Positions 22,900 to 37,627 are shown, numbered from the stretch's first letter. The stretch is 64,000 nt of DNA from Sclerodactyla briareus (GCA_026419785.1 JAODTK010005220.1:124001-188000); one strand, 5' to 3'. Numbers and translations are program-made. The notes: generated by a model not told the origin, from the letters alone.

Positions 22900-25800
22900 G
22901 TATGGCACACCAATACTTACAACAATGAACTGGCTGATACTGCCCAGATAGGAAAGCAATAATTATGCACACGTAACGGGAAACACTAATGTACAAACAC
23001 TCCAAATGCATTTTGACGCGGCCGGTGGAGTAAATTGGCTTTTGTGCCGCACAATTAGTAAACATAGCAAGGTTTGCATTACCCCTGCTAGGAATTATTA
23101 CAGAGTGCAAGGTGGCCCGCAGGCCCTAGATATACACATGCAACCTTCTCGGACGCGGTGGCCCCATAATGTCTGCGAAACTCTTCTAATCGCATCCAAG
23201 CAGCTATCATAAAGCTCCGATCAGGCCCAGGAAAAACTGACAAATCTCTAATTTTTTTTAACAAGCAGAGCCACCCAAAGATAAAAGCATCTCGAAAGTC
23301 GAAAATTTGCCTGACGGCAGAGAGAAATGGCGAAGAGGGAGAGCAGCAAGGCTGCATTACGATTCGTGGAGAGTTGCTGGTTTTTCGAATTAAGAGGAGG
23401 GTTCTTGCAGCTGGGGAACGGAGGCAAGCCTGAGAGGGCTAATTCCTAAAAATTGGATGAATATATATACGCACGAGCAACGGGGAAGACTCTGAGAGGA
23501 AATTGCATTAGATTCAGCACGGGACTACTTCCATTGGAATGGCAATGCTGCACAGAAACTGGCAATCAAATGTGATCCGTTTAAAACAAAGTCTGTGTCT
23601 AAATATACAACACACGACACGTGGAATACAAACATGCATTGATGAGTGATACAGAGCAACATGAAGAGGCATCAGGAGCGAATCTGCATTACTCTCCATC
23701 CTAGAGAACATACAGACATCTCACCACTGAAATAAGGAGGACTTAATCACCTCTCCCGGTGACCCCCTATTATTTACCCCCATTTTCTGTTTGGGTACTA
23801 CTGCAATAGACAAAGCCAGAAATCTTCTTCAAAATACTCAGACCACCCAAGAACTAGCGCCCCTCCACCTTATTTCCCCGCGCCCTACCCGTGCCCCTCC
23901 CCCCACTTCCCCACCCCCCCATTGTCTTATTCAGGACAAGAAAGTGTGAATGAGAAAATTGAAACTTCCAGGAATGCAAATGAAACAGGGTGTGGATCTG
24001 AAGAAAAATGAATCTTGCTGCAACATTAGGCACATATATAGCAACTCATTGTATGGCGTTAATTTTTAAACTTCTAGGTTTGACGGGCGATCCAGGGAGT
24101 GATTGGCAATCAGGTCAAATGTCACCCCCAAAGCACAATCATGGGGGTATAGGAATTATTTACAAAAAAGTCATTAGACCTCAAAATAGTAATAGTCCCA
24201 GGAGTTTCATTATTATCGGACTGGCATGGCCCAGTCGGTCAGGTTGCAAAGCAGGGTGTTTTATGTTTAAAATAGTGCTAATTGGGCAAAAAGCAAACTA
24301 ATTTGACTTTTCTGACCACATTTCCTTTTCCTTAAAAAATGCAGCATGTCGTTCAAGTCAAAATAGCAGAATACTATACAATGGCATTACTCATTGTCTA
24401 TTACTGTGTGACCCCACACACACAGAAAATTCTCAATTCCCTGTGCGTATACAGTTTTAAAATCATTGTTTGCGGCAACCAATCATAGCTATACAGAGTC
24501 GGTCAGCTAAACGATGTGCTGTCAGTGCGCAACATTCTATACTGCTGCAGCCAAGGTGCTGCCACTGCTATGTATTCAGTGGCCTAACCCTCCATTAGCA
24601 AAATACGAACAACATTGATACCAACCTATCCGGAAAACTAGACAAAAACAAATAGAACTGTCGAGAAAATCTCGCTGCCTTCCAAGAAACGTGTAGAATG
24701 TAGGTCGTTCGGCAGTGCGAGATAGGTCATACATATCGAGCAAGCTAGTAGGTGGGCATACTGCACATGTCAGTAGTAAGTGTCATCTGTGCGACAATTT
24801 ATGGAATTTCTCTTTGATTTACCAAGCAAGCTGTACTTAAGTGTAACATTGTGATCGAAACAGTGAATAGTGAGGCCTCAGTTTCCAAAGGAAACTATAA
24901 ACTAACGGTACCAGCTTCCGAAAAGAAACTTGTCTTTCAGTCCTGTCCCGCACCAATATGATCCACAACCTTCGGAGCCCCCCGATAGAAAATTGACAAG
25001 GGAGAACCGTAGTAGTTTGAAAAAATTTATAGGACGAAGAAAAACTTCATCTTGCATTAAACAAAGACGTATGCAAACATATTAAAGAACAAGTCCAGCC
25101 AAAAAATATTTAGTCATATTAGTGTGTATTGAAAAATCATGCAAATCAAACTTGTTTTCATGTCCATAGATATGTTTGGGTATAAAGTTAACATTTTTAA
25201 AAATTATTAATTCATCCCACTGCCGGAGTTGGCAATTTTGAAAAATTGCAACATTTCATTTGACGACGGCATATCACCAATTTTAAAGAAAATTAAGAAA
25301 TATGTCCTAACTTTTCCTTATAACTGGTAGATATGACATCATAAACAAGGGTGCCAATTCGTCGAAAAACCAAAGTATAGGAAATTTGAGGAGCTATATC
25401 TTCTCATACCCGAATTGTAATAAAACCTGGAACAAAGTGATATTCCAATGATTTTTTATTCTCTTGCATTAATTTGGTGGACTGCCTGTAGGGAGTTCCG
25501 CCAACCCCATATTGAAAAGATACATGCAAAAGATCCCCCCCCCCCAAATAAGTCGACCATCCCAGCTTGAATAGGGGGCTGGCTGCAATATCAAGTAGTC
25601 TATCAAAGGAATGAAGCTGGGAGGGAATTCGCTCCAGATTTTACACAGAGGGGTTTCAAAATCGAGGAGGATGAATTTCCATCGGCATCATGTGATTGGA
25701 GCTGAAATGTTGAAACGTCAAAAATGGAAGGGAATTTCCCTCCTCCAACAAAAATATTCATTGGGGACATTTTCTGAGAAAGGTCAGAATCTGGGCTTTC

Positions 25801-26900
25801 CCCCTAGGGCTAACACCTGAGGGGTCTTGTTATGCAATTGAGGATCGCTTCCAGCTGTTTAGTCAAGAAAACAAGTACCATCGTGCAGAAACCATGCAAG
25901 GAAGGACAACTTTTCTGGATGATGTCACAACCAAAACACGGTAGATACACAGATTTAATTGTCATGGGGAGGGGGGAATTTGAAGTCGACAGGGCTCCAA
26001 GGGAGTGCGCCTTCATAAATGGCCTCACCTCCCTATGCAATAAGTACAAAATATGCCCCTTAGAAACATGCTGCTGCAATATGTACTAAATAACAGCTGC
26101 AAAACTTCACTGGGCTGCAAAAAGTCAGTTTTTCGTGTTAAAAAATTAATTGAATCACTCGAGTCATTTGGTGGGGTTCTGAACCCCAATGAGAGGGGAT
26201 TGCTATATATGAGTAGGTTCAGATATTACATATAGTGGACAGTTACATGAAAGAAAGACTGTGAAAACTTTTAATACGATTATAAAATGTTATAAACTAA
26301 CATTCCTTTGTTGGTCAATGTTACATCACACATTATTGCACATAGGACTCTCCCTAACTGCGCTGCAAAATGGACCAAACTTCGTAGAAATATTAACTGC
26401 ACGGACCTGATGATACAGTTGTTCCATTCACATTTAAAATTTGTTACTATCAACCAATAAGGGCAAAGAGGAATAAAATACCACAACAGTATTCCTCATG
26501 CTGATGACAATCACCCAACAGACAAAAAAGGCTGAGTCGCAGCTGAAGCAATTCTCCAAATTCCTGGACCCTATCAAGGTACATCAGTATCAACCAACAT
26601 GTAATACAGAAGATAGCCCCAAACAAAAACAGAAACACAGGTCTCACCACATCCAAAGGTTAAAGATGTAATGAGGCACAAATAACAACAGATATGGAGC
26701 TGCCGGTGGCTCCCGTATAATTGGAAGCACAAAGTACTCCGATATTTCCAGAGGCTGAAGGGAAATTCCAGTTTGGGCGCAGTAATTGCAAAGAAAATAT
26801 TTTGTTGGCTATTTCAGGACTGATGGCGCATGCACAGGGTATTGCTAACAGGGCTTGATATAGGTCGGCACTAGGGTCAAGAAACATGAAGTCATTAAAT
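22900..26900. other. Region upstream of the known FRS2 exons; nothing firm recognised
   Basis: Mostly AT-rich DNA. If the FRS2 first exon (expected to start with a Met-Gly myristoylation signal) is in this window, it should be here or further right on the minus strand. I could not find it. Confidence 0.5.
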
Positions 26901-26908
26901 AATAAAAT

Positions 26909-28846
26909 CAGTGTTGTAGTCGAGGCGCTGAATCCGAGGCCCGGGCCGAGGCCGAGGCCGCACCCCCGAGGCGAGGCCGAGGCGCCCCTCGAGGACGAGG
27001 CGAGGCCGCCCCTCGAGCCGAAGGCCGATCGCCACTTCGAGGTCGAGGGGCCGAGTGGCCGGCACATAATAGAAGAAGCAGAACATTTTAAAATACCAGT
27101 GTTTGAATACATAAGTAATTTTGTTTTGTCTGCCCATGGCTACAGATCCGAAAATGAGGAGAAAAAAGCAAATTGATAGCAACCAATTTTTATTTCTTGA
27201 TGTCAGTACTCAGAATGAAAAAAAAATATGAATGCTGACTTATAACATAACATTAAAACCACTCTTCAATATGACTCCTCATAAGTGCACAGGCAGACAA
27301 GTAGCCTACTAGCATTAGATGCTACGACACGTCTGACCGTACTGAATTTGGAAAACATTCAAGTATCAGCATTGCGGAGAAAGCAGACATTCAGATTTCT
27401 GGCCTGCACCATATGGCTTCAAAGGGCTGGGATTTTAATCAGCAGATGACCTGCCTCAATCAAAGTGTGTACGACACATATTTTTTTTTTAATCTGTACA
27501 AGAGCCAAGAGGCTCGTGATACCTTGACTACCCTGAAGTTTGTTGACTCAGATGACCTTAGCCTGACCAAAAAACAATAGGGCATATACTCATTATGGGG
27601 GAACCACAGACCAAGGATGGCTTGATCCACCAAGGTGGAGTAGAATTATCGTGTTAACAATCAAGGCGTCACACACACACACGAGCCAGGCATTACACAC
27701 ACTGTCATGACTGCATAGATTCCTTTGACCTAAAGTCAACCATAAAACTACACAGCGCCTGCGGTAAACCAGCAGCACGTATTTCAACTATATTTGAGCA
27801 ATCAGTGGCCGGGAGAGACAAATGTCGATCTCATTCGAGTAACGACTGAGATCGGTGGGTCCCATGAGGCTAACGATCGGTGTTAATCTTAAAACGTCGC
27901 CATGTTCCAACCCCGCATCAGCGATAAAAAAGTAACGTCAAATCCAGGGTGCCCGCCCTCGTGGTAGTGGGGCGACTCCCATGCTAGAACTCATCCGAGA
28001 TTTTTATTCGATAACCAGTGTGCAAAGTTTCACGTCAACCCGACAATGGTTGGAGAGTTATCCGCGCTAACTGAAAATCTCTGTCGCGTTGCGCTGGCGA
28101 AGACAGAACCATAATATCCCCATGTGGGGTTATAATGCATGAGGATCAATATATTTTTTTTTTTTTGGTGTGATTTTCTCATGTACACACTCCGACTACC
28201 AGTGTCAGTTTATATACATTAGATGTATATTGAATTATAAAATACATTCACGATCTGCCAACAGACCACAATTCTTCGTATTTTATTGGTCCAGGCTTTG
28301 CACAGTTTTTATGCACTGGACTAGATTTCATATCTCGCAGCTCCACTACGACATAATGGGGCTATCAGTGATGAGTTTTCACACGTGGCCGGGCCAGTGC
28401 AGGATTCGCTGTTTTGTACACACAGCTTTACTATTCGTATTTGTGCACTTTGCAGTGAAGTGCATTCAGAGTGTACGAGTTCTATGGCCAGCGAGCTCGC
28501 TCGGCAGCCGGCCTCTAGCACTGCACTGGGGAATTGGGGGGGCACGTGCGGGCCGAGCGCAGCGCCGTTACATTTTATTGGCATCTTTTGGGTGATACCG
28601 ATTATGCTACTTCAGTTCAAGTTGTAGCGAAATTCAACAATCCCTGAGCATCAATTGGACATAAAATTTCCATTTCTTCTTTATTTTAATAGCAAAAAAT
28701 CTTGTCCTGTCCTCGACCCCGACTCGGCCCAAAATCCGAGGCCGTAAGCTCCGAGGCCCGAGGGCGCAGCCTCCGAGGCCGAGGCCCCCCAAAAACTGGC
28801 CTCGCGGCCGCCTCGAGGCCGAGGCCGCCTCGACCCTCCAACACTG
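26909..28846. mobile_element. hAT-like non-autonomous DNA transposon with GAGGCC subterminal repeats
   Basis: The left end CAGTGTTGTAGTCGAGGCG (26,909) and the reverse complement of the right end (CAGTGTTGGAGGGTCGAGGCG without the extra G's, ending at 28,846) form inverted termini. They are flanked by ATAAAAT on both sides (26,902-26,908 and 28,847-28,853). The flanks are AT-rich, so the 7-bp match is suggestive only. Dense GAGGCC/CGAGGC arrays occupy 26,925-27,055 and 28,735-28,835. It shares its first 12 bases with the element at 4,429 but not its interior. No transposase is visible. The proline/glycine-rich open frames over the arrays are artefacts of the repeat. Confidence 0.65.
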
Positions 28847-28965
28847 ATAAAATAATAATTAAACAACATTTAATATAGGCAACCCTATATTCAAGATAAA
28901 TTCTAAAGTGCTCTACAGAAAGTAGAAATACATAAAGTTACAGATAAGCATTTCTAAGAAATATA

Positions 28966-29082
28966 TGTTTAACCATTTTGATAATTTGTTTTATGTTTAA
29001 CCAATTTATGTTTAACCAATTTATGTTTAACCAATTTTTGTTCAACCAATTTAGAAATTTATGTTTAACCAATTTGATAAAA
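28966..29082. repeat. Minisatellite of 15-bp ATGTTTAACCAATTT units
   Basis: Three perfect consecutive units and several interrupted ones are present. Each holds a CCAAT pentamer. The array starts about 120 bp beyond the right end of the 26.9-28.8 kb element. Confidence 0.85.
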
Positions 29083-29089
29083 AAATCTT

Positions 29090-32000
29090 AAAAATTCATG
29101 TCCTCTCCCCCACCCCCCTCCCCTACATGTGGTCGGTGACTGCTCTGTCCGAACCCCTATTGTTTGGCTATTCATGTTCGTAAGGCCCTAAATAGTGGAC
29201 TGGATACGCGAAGCGTAGGGTTGACTGGAACGTAGAGCATAGGGGGATGGGGGGGGGGGGGGCTGGTTTATTCTACTGCAGCATTTATTGTCCCCATCAT
29301 ACCCATGGATACTGGTGGAATTGCCCCAATAAATGAAATTCCCTTTGTTAGCTAGGATCTGACTGGTCCAAATTAATCTGATAATTGCACCCTCAAGTGC
29401 ATGGCATTCTTCAAATTGGGAAATTATTTGCCTGGGAAAGGGGATACCCCTTTCTCTTTACTTCTTTTCCAGCATATTTTCCAGCAATGTTTCAAAGTTT
29501 CCCACTGCCAGTCCATCCCTTCTACCTGTACTCACATTTGTACCATATAGGCGCGGAATTCATTCTCAACAGACCATTTCGGCCTCCATGTAAATTACCA
29601 ATAACAATGTTTACCTTCATGGCAACACCTGGGGTGGGGGGGGGGGGGGGGTGTAAAGCTTCCTCACCAACCCTGCTGACCTACCTTCTTAGAAGTTCAT
29701 GCCATTCTTGCAACTTTCCCTGTCCCTTATTGAGACTATCAGTTGGCTTCCTAAGCAGTAAATCATCCAGCCCACTCAAATATCCATTTACACACAAACT
29801 CGAGTTTGTCCAGATCAATCCGGACCACTCCACCCATATTGACAAGCTTAATAGCATGCAAGCCAGTTCAGCAAATTTCTTGGAAATGGGGAAGATTGCT
29901 GCATGAGTCCTCAATTCATCTGTTCTGCCTCAAAGGAAGCAGGAGGGGGGGGGGGTGGAGGGGAAGGGGGGGAGGGGGGGCTCCACGATATCCCTGTGCC
30001 TTTGCCATAGGAATCATTTCTGCCTATTGCTATGAGCCATTGTGGGTGAATGGCTGTGTCAAGCATGGGCGGTGTTAGAGGGGGTGAATCGATCGAGGGA
30101 GTAGAGAAGCCTCTTGGGTTAACATGCATGGGCAGCTAGAAACCTTCACAAGATAAAGAAAGTGCAAGTTTCTTTCTCTTTCTTCCTCTTGCTTCTCAGC
30201 TCTCTCCACCCCAAACGCACAAACTATAACTATATCCTCTCAGTAATAATCCCTGGTATATTCGTTCTTTCCCTCTCATCCGAGTCATTTGTTTTTAGAC
30301 GTTATTTTCCTCAACGCGATGCGTCATACACAAATTCTATTTGTACCTCTCGTTCTTTGTGAGTGCCTGGCAATGAACTTCTTTTTCATTCTGTGCAGAG
30401 TTGACCATGATCTTATATTATAAAAATCCAATAACATCATGTGTTGAGATGGTCCGATGAATATTCAACATTGTAGATGGCACCGGTTAGAACCTCCCAG
30501 TGAACTCCAGGATTTAATAAATTTGTTGCATATTCAGTGTGTAATGTTGTTATGATGCACTCCATTGGTGGTCAGCGCATAATGCTGCAACCATCAGTAC
30601 TCACACAAAGTCAACTGCACATGGCCGAGTTCAATTCTTGGATCTTATGTGCTTTGACTTAATTGTGTATTCAGGCTATGGTGCATTGGATTGACTGATT
30701 ACTCGTCTACGTGAAATTAGCAAACTCATAACCTGATCCATCGAAGCGTGCTACAATAAGTTTTGATCGACACAGATCACACGCACGACTCCATAGGAGT
30801 AGTGCAGTGGGGAAGCGGGGAAACGAGCTCATTGAGCTGAAGAAGGGGGGCAGAGAAACAGAATCGGAGCGTCTTGGAAAAGACAATCATGCTCTGCCAC
30901 TGCATCTTTTTTCCACATTGTATTGCTTTTCTTTTGGAACACCTTTGATTACGTCCTTAAGATTGTGCGTGTTATAAGAAAATTAATATTATTAATACTA
31001 TTGAGGCTTAAGTTTTCATGTTAGCGCAATAGGAATAGGAACTTGGCAGATGGAGGCTATATCTAGCCCCGACAGAAGGGGATTACTTTGTCGGCCACTT
31101 CTGGCCAAAAGAATATGCTGAAATTAGGGCACGATAGGCTAGAACACTGTAAAATGTAATCAGAAACGGTTGTCAGTCAGTGCCATATTATTTTGAAAGT
31201 GAGCATTTTGAAATATTGGTCAAAAGACATGTTTAGAGTGTCTGCTACCACCATAGCAGTTACAACCACGTGGTGCTCAAGGGCAAGGCGAATGGTATCA
31301 ATGTCAGACCATTGGTGGCCTCTGGCGTGACAAATGAATAAAAGTATGTCTCACTCACTAGCCATACATGTTAGTGCTATACTTTGCAGTATGACAATGG
31401 AAAGAACATTGAACCCAGTAAGAACGTTCTTTCCGCGATGTTTTTATCAGAGTAAACCACTTGTTATTGTGTGGTTGCTTTTTTGGACTGTGTGTTTTGG
31501 CCTGTTAGTTTCACCTTACTGTATATTTGCATGGATTTGTTTTTCCATTGCGCTTCTTAGTGTAAAGCCCTTCAATAATACTTCCAGAAAGATGAAAGAC
31601 ATACATGTGATTATAATATGTTATTCTTATTGAGACATCCCTAGCCGAAGCCAAACATTAATTGTAGAAAGAAATTATTCATTCATTCAGGATAACTGGA
31701 GCAAATGCCCATCACTGCTCAAGTTAATATAGTGATTTATGAGAATTTGCACCGTTGGTAACAATAAATGGTAAATGCAAGAATCTCTAGTTTGAGTGAC
31801 AAAAAAGAGTATACTCTACTTACCACAGATAATCACTGTGAATAAATTGCCAATTCAAAGTTGGAGTTGATATAATCTGATTATGATATCCTTATATCGG
31901 AGGTCCACGCAGTACAAAAACAGCCAAGCACGATAGGGGTTGTGCACAATGAGACTCTACAAAGGTCTCTGGAACAAAGCTGCAGTTGCTCATCCCGAAG

Positions 32001-35000
32001 ACATATTGGAAAAGCACCAAATATTATCCCAAACCGCCCAAATGAACAATAGAATTATCGATGAATGGAGCGAATCCGTTCAGTCCCCGAGAAATTGCTG
32101 AGAGAGAACGACGGTGGGTGGTGGAAACTGCAAGATGCATGCGATGAGCGATTTATATTAATATTACAGTATACTCTCGGCCTGTGTTCACTCAGGCATG
32201 CGAAGCGAGGTTTGTTTGCGTTTCCTACATAGGTTGCTGTCCCAGTCATTCGCCTGGTTGTCACGTAGTTGCATGGTGCATTTTGTTCGAGTTAGTAGAA
32301 AATGAGAAAAGGTGTGAATAAAATCGAGTTACCAGATGTGTAAAAATATCCATCTGAATAATAAGTCCATAGGTTTCCGCCAGAACTATCAAATTGTGAA
32401 GAAAATGTCCTTTATCCAGAGTCCGACTCAAAACTTCTCAACTCCACAGAATGCTGATTAACTGGTTCCAAACAGAGTACAGTACAGTACAGTAATTCGC
32501 AATAAGAAAGAAGAAAGAAAAGAAATCCACAGAGAAACTAAGCAGAAGAAGTTTGATGGAACCTGTTGTAAACTCATAGGCAGCAAAGTTCCTTAAACCA
32601 AACTGCGGAATTAGGGGGAACATTTATAATGCCCTGAAAGATGACCTTCTAAAATGGAAGTTCACGAGATCCTGAAGTACCCTTGGTCTATAACCAATTT
32701 CCTGAACTAGTAAAAACGAAGGAACTAAACGAAACTCCAATGACATCAAAGCATTTTTCCTAAAAAGTCAGCCCATAGTAGTAGAGAAAGCAGTTCTGGG
32801 AAAACTAAGAAGTGCTGGTTACACAACCTCCTATCCACTTAAGGGAGGGACTCTGAACTGACACTGAGGCCCTGCACACTGCAGAACAACAGAACCCAGT
32901 CACACGCTGGGGACTAAGATCCTGAACAAGCAAAACTCCTGAACAAGGACCCCCCCGTTGAGGTGAAGAATGAATACCTGGCCATTGTTAGGGGGTTATA
33001 TGGCGGTTGGCATGAGTGCACTTGCCACTATTCAAACAAAGGCCCATCATGCATTCGTTCCCAAACAGCCGCCCTAACACAAAGAGACTAAAGAGGGCCA
33101 TCAGGAAGGCAGTGGAGCGTGACTACATTTGTACTGGGTGGTCTGTCATCGAGGCTGTGATCATCGACAGCCAAAAATAGAAATATTGACATGTTCAAAG
33201 TCCTAGTCCGCTTTTACGTCTTTGTATGACTTTTAGTCAGTCATGGCCATATTACGTCATTGTCAGTTTCAATGCAAAACATGATTCCTACTACCTGCAG
33301 GTGATGAGTACATTCACGGAATGAGAGATGGGTGCAGTGTCATCCAATTGACAAACTGAGTACCAAACATATGTAAGTTAGCCCTCTTCTCCCTCAATAA
33401 ATCTATTCTGGGACCCGGCGGAGTGCTAGATTGGAGGAGGGGTCTGTAGTCAAGGGGAGGGGGATCCTCTTCTTTGTACAGGCTACTGTTCGTCATCAAA
33501 TTCCAACTATATTCAACCCCAAAATTCATTTTTTTACGTCACTGCAGAAGTCCACTTTGGCCAATTCAGCATTAGAGTTGACATTCCGTTACCAAAGTTC
33601 GCATTTATTACTTCATAGCCAGGAGTCACCTGCCCTCACCTTCAGATTAGTGAGGTCTTTGGTATGAAGAATCCAGGAATCCTCTGGCCAGTGAATTTTC
33701 AAACTAGTGTTAGAATGTTCTGTTGCAGCAGACCAGACATTTTCATGCAAATTTGTGCTTAGATTTTTTGCGGCATTAACTGAACAATTTTTTTTTGCAA
33801 TAATATATGAAGTTTGGCAGGACACTAAGAAAATTGGACAGGGAAAAACAGACAACAGTGGGGATCTATCAAAATCTTGGTTGATTACTGACCCGGGCTT
33901 CTGTTCTTTTGAGTTTGTGTCCTGACTGAGACGGCCACCATTTCACGCAGATGATTAAGGCACTTCAATTCCTAAATCAGAAACATATGTAAAGATTAAA
34001 CCTTTTATGGAAAGGGCCATCAAGATGTCTATGTTCTCCCATTTTGGCTTTCAACCATCCCCTGAAAGGGGACCACTGCACCCTGGGGGCAGAAGAGGTG
34101 GTATGGGGCCCTGTCATGTTTTTTTTCCCAGGTTCGATGTTCCCAGCGTCCATGTTCCGAGGTTCGATGTTTGAACAAAGAAAATTAGGAGTGAGATTTC
34201 AGGACAATGAATAATTGTCATCATTACTAAATTGCATAAAATTGGCACAAATAGACAATTCTAACGTACCTACACAAGGATGTAGCACCAGCAAAAGGTA
34301 TCCTTCATATGGGCCATTTTAATGAAAGAAGTGTATCGAGTGTTAGGTCAACACAATTACCAATGGAGTGTACTATGTTATGGAGACTCAAGTCATTCCT
34401 AGGAAACAAAAACCTGAAAACTCCTCCTCCGACACCAATTCTAACTGTTGTGATAATAACGGTAATGGAATGCCAAATCTTTGTCGGAACCCCGAAGGAT
34501 ATAGCTCCAATGCAAAAATTGATCCCAAGGACGGAAACCACGGAAACCGATCATTCCGAAGGATGGCAGATAACGAGAATCCCGCACCGGTGTCGCACGC
34601 TCCACGTACGCCGTCATGTGACGGCCGGAGGGGTTGGGGGGAGCTTAATGAGCCGTTCGCTCGTTCAATCGGCTGAGGTGGTCGACGGAAGAGCAGCATT
34701 CAGACAGTGCTGGCAAGAGGCCGCTTATAGCTCGCAGTAGTCAGCAATATCAATTAATACTCCACTCAATCCCCGAGTCCGCTGTGACTGTGTACTATAC
34801 ATACAGAAATAGGTACATAGCCAGCGGGGAGGACCCATGTACGGTGAATGATCAACTGATAAATCATCCAAACAGAGCCACTTCTCCTCGCCAACACGTT
34901 CACTCTGACTAGAGGCGGGCTTTTTTCATCTTCCCTACAGTGAATGATTGATTCATGAGTCACAGTTCCACACGCGCCTACACAACAATGAAGCAGATGC

Positions 35001-36390
35001 ATTTATTATAATCCCTCGGTGAGATATATGTTATGCCGTCTGAATGGCAGCAGAGAAGGAATGGGATAGATAGGCACGCAGCAGCAGCTAGCAGCCAAAG
35101 GCAAGAAGTCAGGAAATCCTGGTATTCCGATACTCCCGGGCGATGAGGGAGGGAATTTGAGAAGGGGAGGAGTTTGGGCTGTTTAATTATAAAATTGAGG
35201 AAAAATGTGCTCGAAAATCAATCAGAGGGAATCTCCCCCATAGCGGTCAGAGACGGGGAGGGTGGGATTGTCATTAGAGTGGGAGGGTGCTAGGCTTTGC
35301 CGAAAGGTGCTTGTCTCAGTCTGGTTGCACCAGGTGGTGGTATATAGGGATCATTTCCAAGATAACAAGGAACAAAGTATACAGCAGGAGGGAAGTTCTC
35401 ACCCCAGCAAAGGGTGCTTCATTTGTCTAGTAACAGCAACAATCAGCAGGGCAATTAGCAAACATTGTTTTGGATATGTGACATTTCAAGTTGCTGGTCA
35501 AAAAAGAACTACTTGATTCATCCCCCTACAAACCACACGTTTTTGTTACATCCAACTCGACTGACTGCCAATAATTACACAACCCCCCCCCCTCCCCTCC
35601 CCTCTTCCCCACCACACACATGAAATAATGAAAAAGCCTTCAAGACAAAAACACAAACGGCAAACTGAAAATATATCAAAGGACCGGCTAGGGAGGTCTG
35701 CGCTGTTCAAATATGAATGAATAGTAATCTGATGAGAATGAACTAAATGAAAATTCTATTAGTATTATTTACGGTGAGGATGGGATTTAAGATAAAGTGG
35801 TTTTGCCTTGTTAAGGCAGGTGAGAGTTGGAGAGACGGGGGGAAAAAATCCAGGCTTTTGAAAAATAATGGATGAGAGAAGAAACAGACGGTAAATCAAT
35901 TTCCCCTCCCCCCCCCCCAAATTTCTAATAGGAGACAAAAGGATTGTTGGTATATGTATCTGAAGGAGATTTTCATTCTATGATATGGATTGGATGACTA
36001 TGGTAGTGTCTCATCAGGTGACAAACAGAATGGAGCCAATAATTGTAGATAGAGGCGACACGGTTTTATAGTATGAGACGAGTAGTGTTCACAAGTTCAA
36101 TCCATGCCCTTACAGATGGTATTTCCTCAATGACCAAAAAATGATGTGAGATAATCAAATGTTAAGTACTCCCTCTCCCAACATGTTCACAAATTGGCGG
36201 GGCTGGCTACGGTATGTGTGATTCCTTTGAGGTACGGGTTGCGGTGTGACAAGAACGAACTGTGGGACGTGGGGACAAGGTGGGGGACATTGCCTCCGCA
36301 ATAGTATGGTGGAACATATCGACCATGTTTACACTGTGACATTGATGATAAGAGAAAATTGCAGGATAACTCCAAAAACGAATGGGTTGG
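29090..36390. other. Intergenic or intronic DNA, nothing firm recognised
   Basis: AT-rich sequence with G-rich tracts at 29,251-29,263, 29,637-29,651 and 29,943-29,980. A GC-richer, CpG-containing patch occurs at 34,540-34,720. No motif-bearing frame was recognised. Confidence 0.5.
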
Positions 36391-36399
36391 GAATCTGTG

Positions 36400-36570
36400 A
36401 ATTATGAATACCCCACATGGACTATGCACCCACCCCAATGACAGGTGGAGATCTGGCAATACACAAATCCGGGTTGGCCACCCATCGCCATCCCTTTGGC
36501 ATGCTTTTCGCCAACAACGTTGAGTGCTTTGGCTCTGAGAATTTAGCCCCAAAAAGGTTTGCTATCAGCG
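36400..36570 (+). repeat. Dispersed repeat D, copy 2
   Basis: Diverged copy of 21,305-21,490 in the same orientation and block order. The frames over it are not convincing genes. Confidence 0.6.
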
Positions 36571-37554
36571 TTTTTCAGGCCTTAATTCACTGCTTGAGTG
36601 AAGAATTTTAGATATTTGACATTTTGACTAGCCCCATATAGAGCCACATGTGTCCATCTCCATGGAGAATTATAAACAAATAAAGACCAGCATAGGACTT
36701 GCATAACGTTTTAGCTACAAGGGCCTACTTTTGCCTGGACCTAGATCACAATTTCGGGGGACTGCGGGAGGGGGGGGGGGTGGGACTACCTTTTATTTTA
36801 TTAGATTTCAGGGGCTACTTCTCAATTTCAGGGGCAACCCATAATTGACGTTACTTCGAGCACAACAACACAAAACGTTGTGCATGTGATACAAGTCAAT
36901 ACTGTCTTACCCCTCTCCGGAATAAATGTTTACACTGGACCCAGGAGCACTGTTGTATGGCAACAGTTGGGTAATTTTCAAAAAATATGAGCGTGTTCAT
37001 GGGTTGATGTGCCGCCAGTGCCTCACCAAGTGAAACAGCTCAGGGTGTATATTGCAACAAGGAGTCCCCCCCCCCACCCCCGGGCTCTATCAGTAGGGCC
37101 TATTGTGAAGCGTTCACTTTTTTTTTCAAAACTGAACCAATTCACCCATCATCTTTTTCGACAACTAAACCAAAATTACCCCATGTTCTAGTACGTTATT
37201 GTGGAAGGTATGGGAATCCATGCTGGGTCCTATGACCTTGGACACGGTATTATTACATTTCATAAAACTGTGACCATGAAAAGCTTGTTTATTTTAGGAA
37301 CATTTAGAAAGGAATGTGTTATGTGTGGTTGATATAACATTGGGATGAGAATGTGTCTAGGTGGTGTTGATTATTGTAACATTTGGGAAAGAATGTGTTG
37401 GGTGGTTTTAATCGAACACACCATTGGCATGAGAACAGGAACAAAGCAGCCAAAATATGTTTTGGCATGTATTACAAGTGTGTTCCTCATCAGGTTCCAG
37501 TGGGCTGGGGATGTGCGTACCAAACAGATGAATTCATCGGAACTCGGTTGAAAC

Positions 37555-37586
37555 GGGGGGGGGGGAGGGGGGGGGGGGGGGGGGGG

Positions 37587-37626
<40 letters not shown>
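37555..37626. repeat. 72-bp G tract with two interruptions
   Basis: A G run from 37,555 to 37,626, interrupted only by one A (37,566) and one C (37,587). The poly-Gly and poly-Pro frames across it are artefacts. Confidence 0.97.

Positions 37627-37627
<1 letters not shown>

Noticed and set aside
26886-27176. Open frames rich in Pro/Arg/Glu across the GC-rich patch
   Set aside because: They are translations of the GAGGCC subterminal array of a transposon, present on both strands.
28170-28595. 141-codon frame as a transposase
   Set aside because: No RNase H-like or dimerisation motif; composition is random-like, inside a non-autonomous element.
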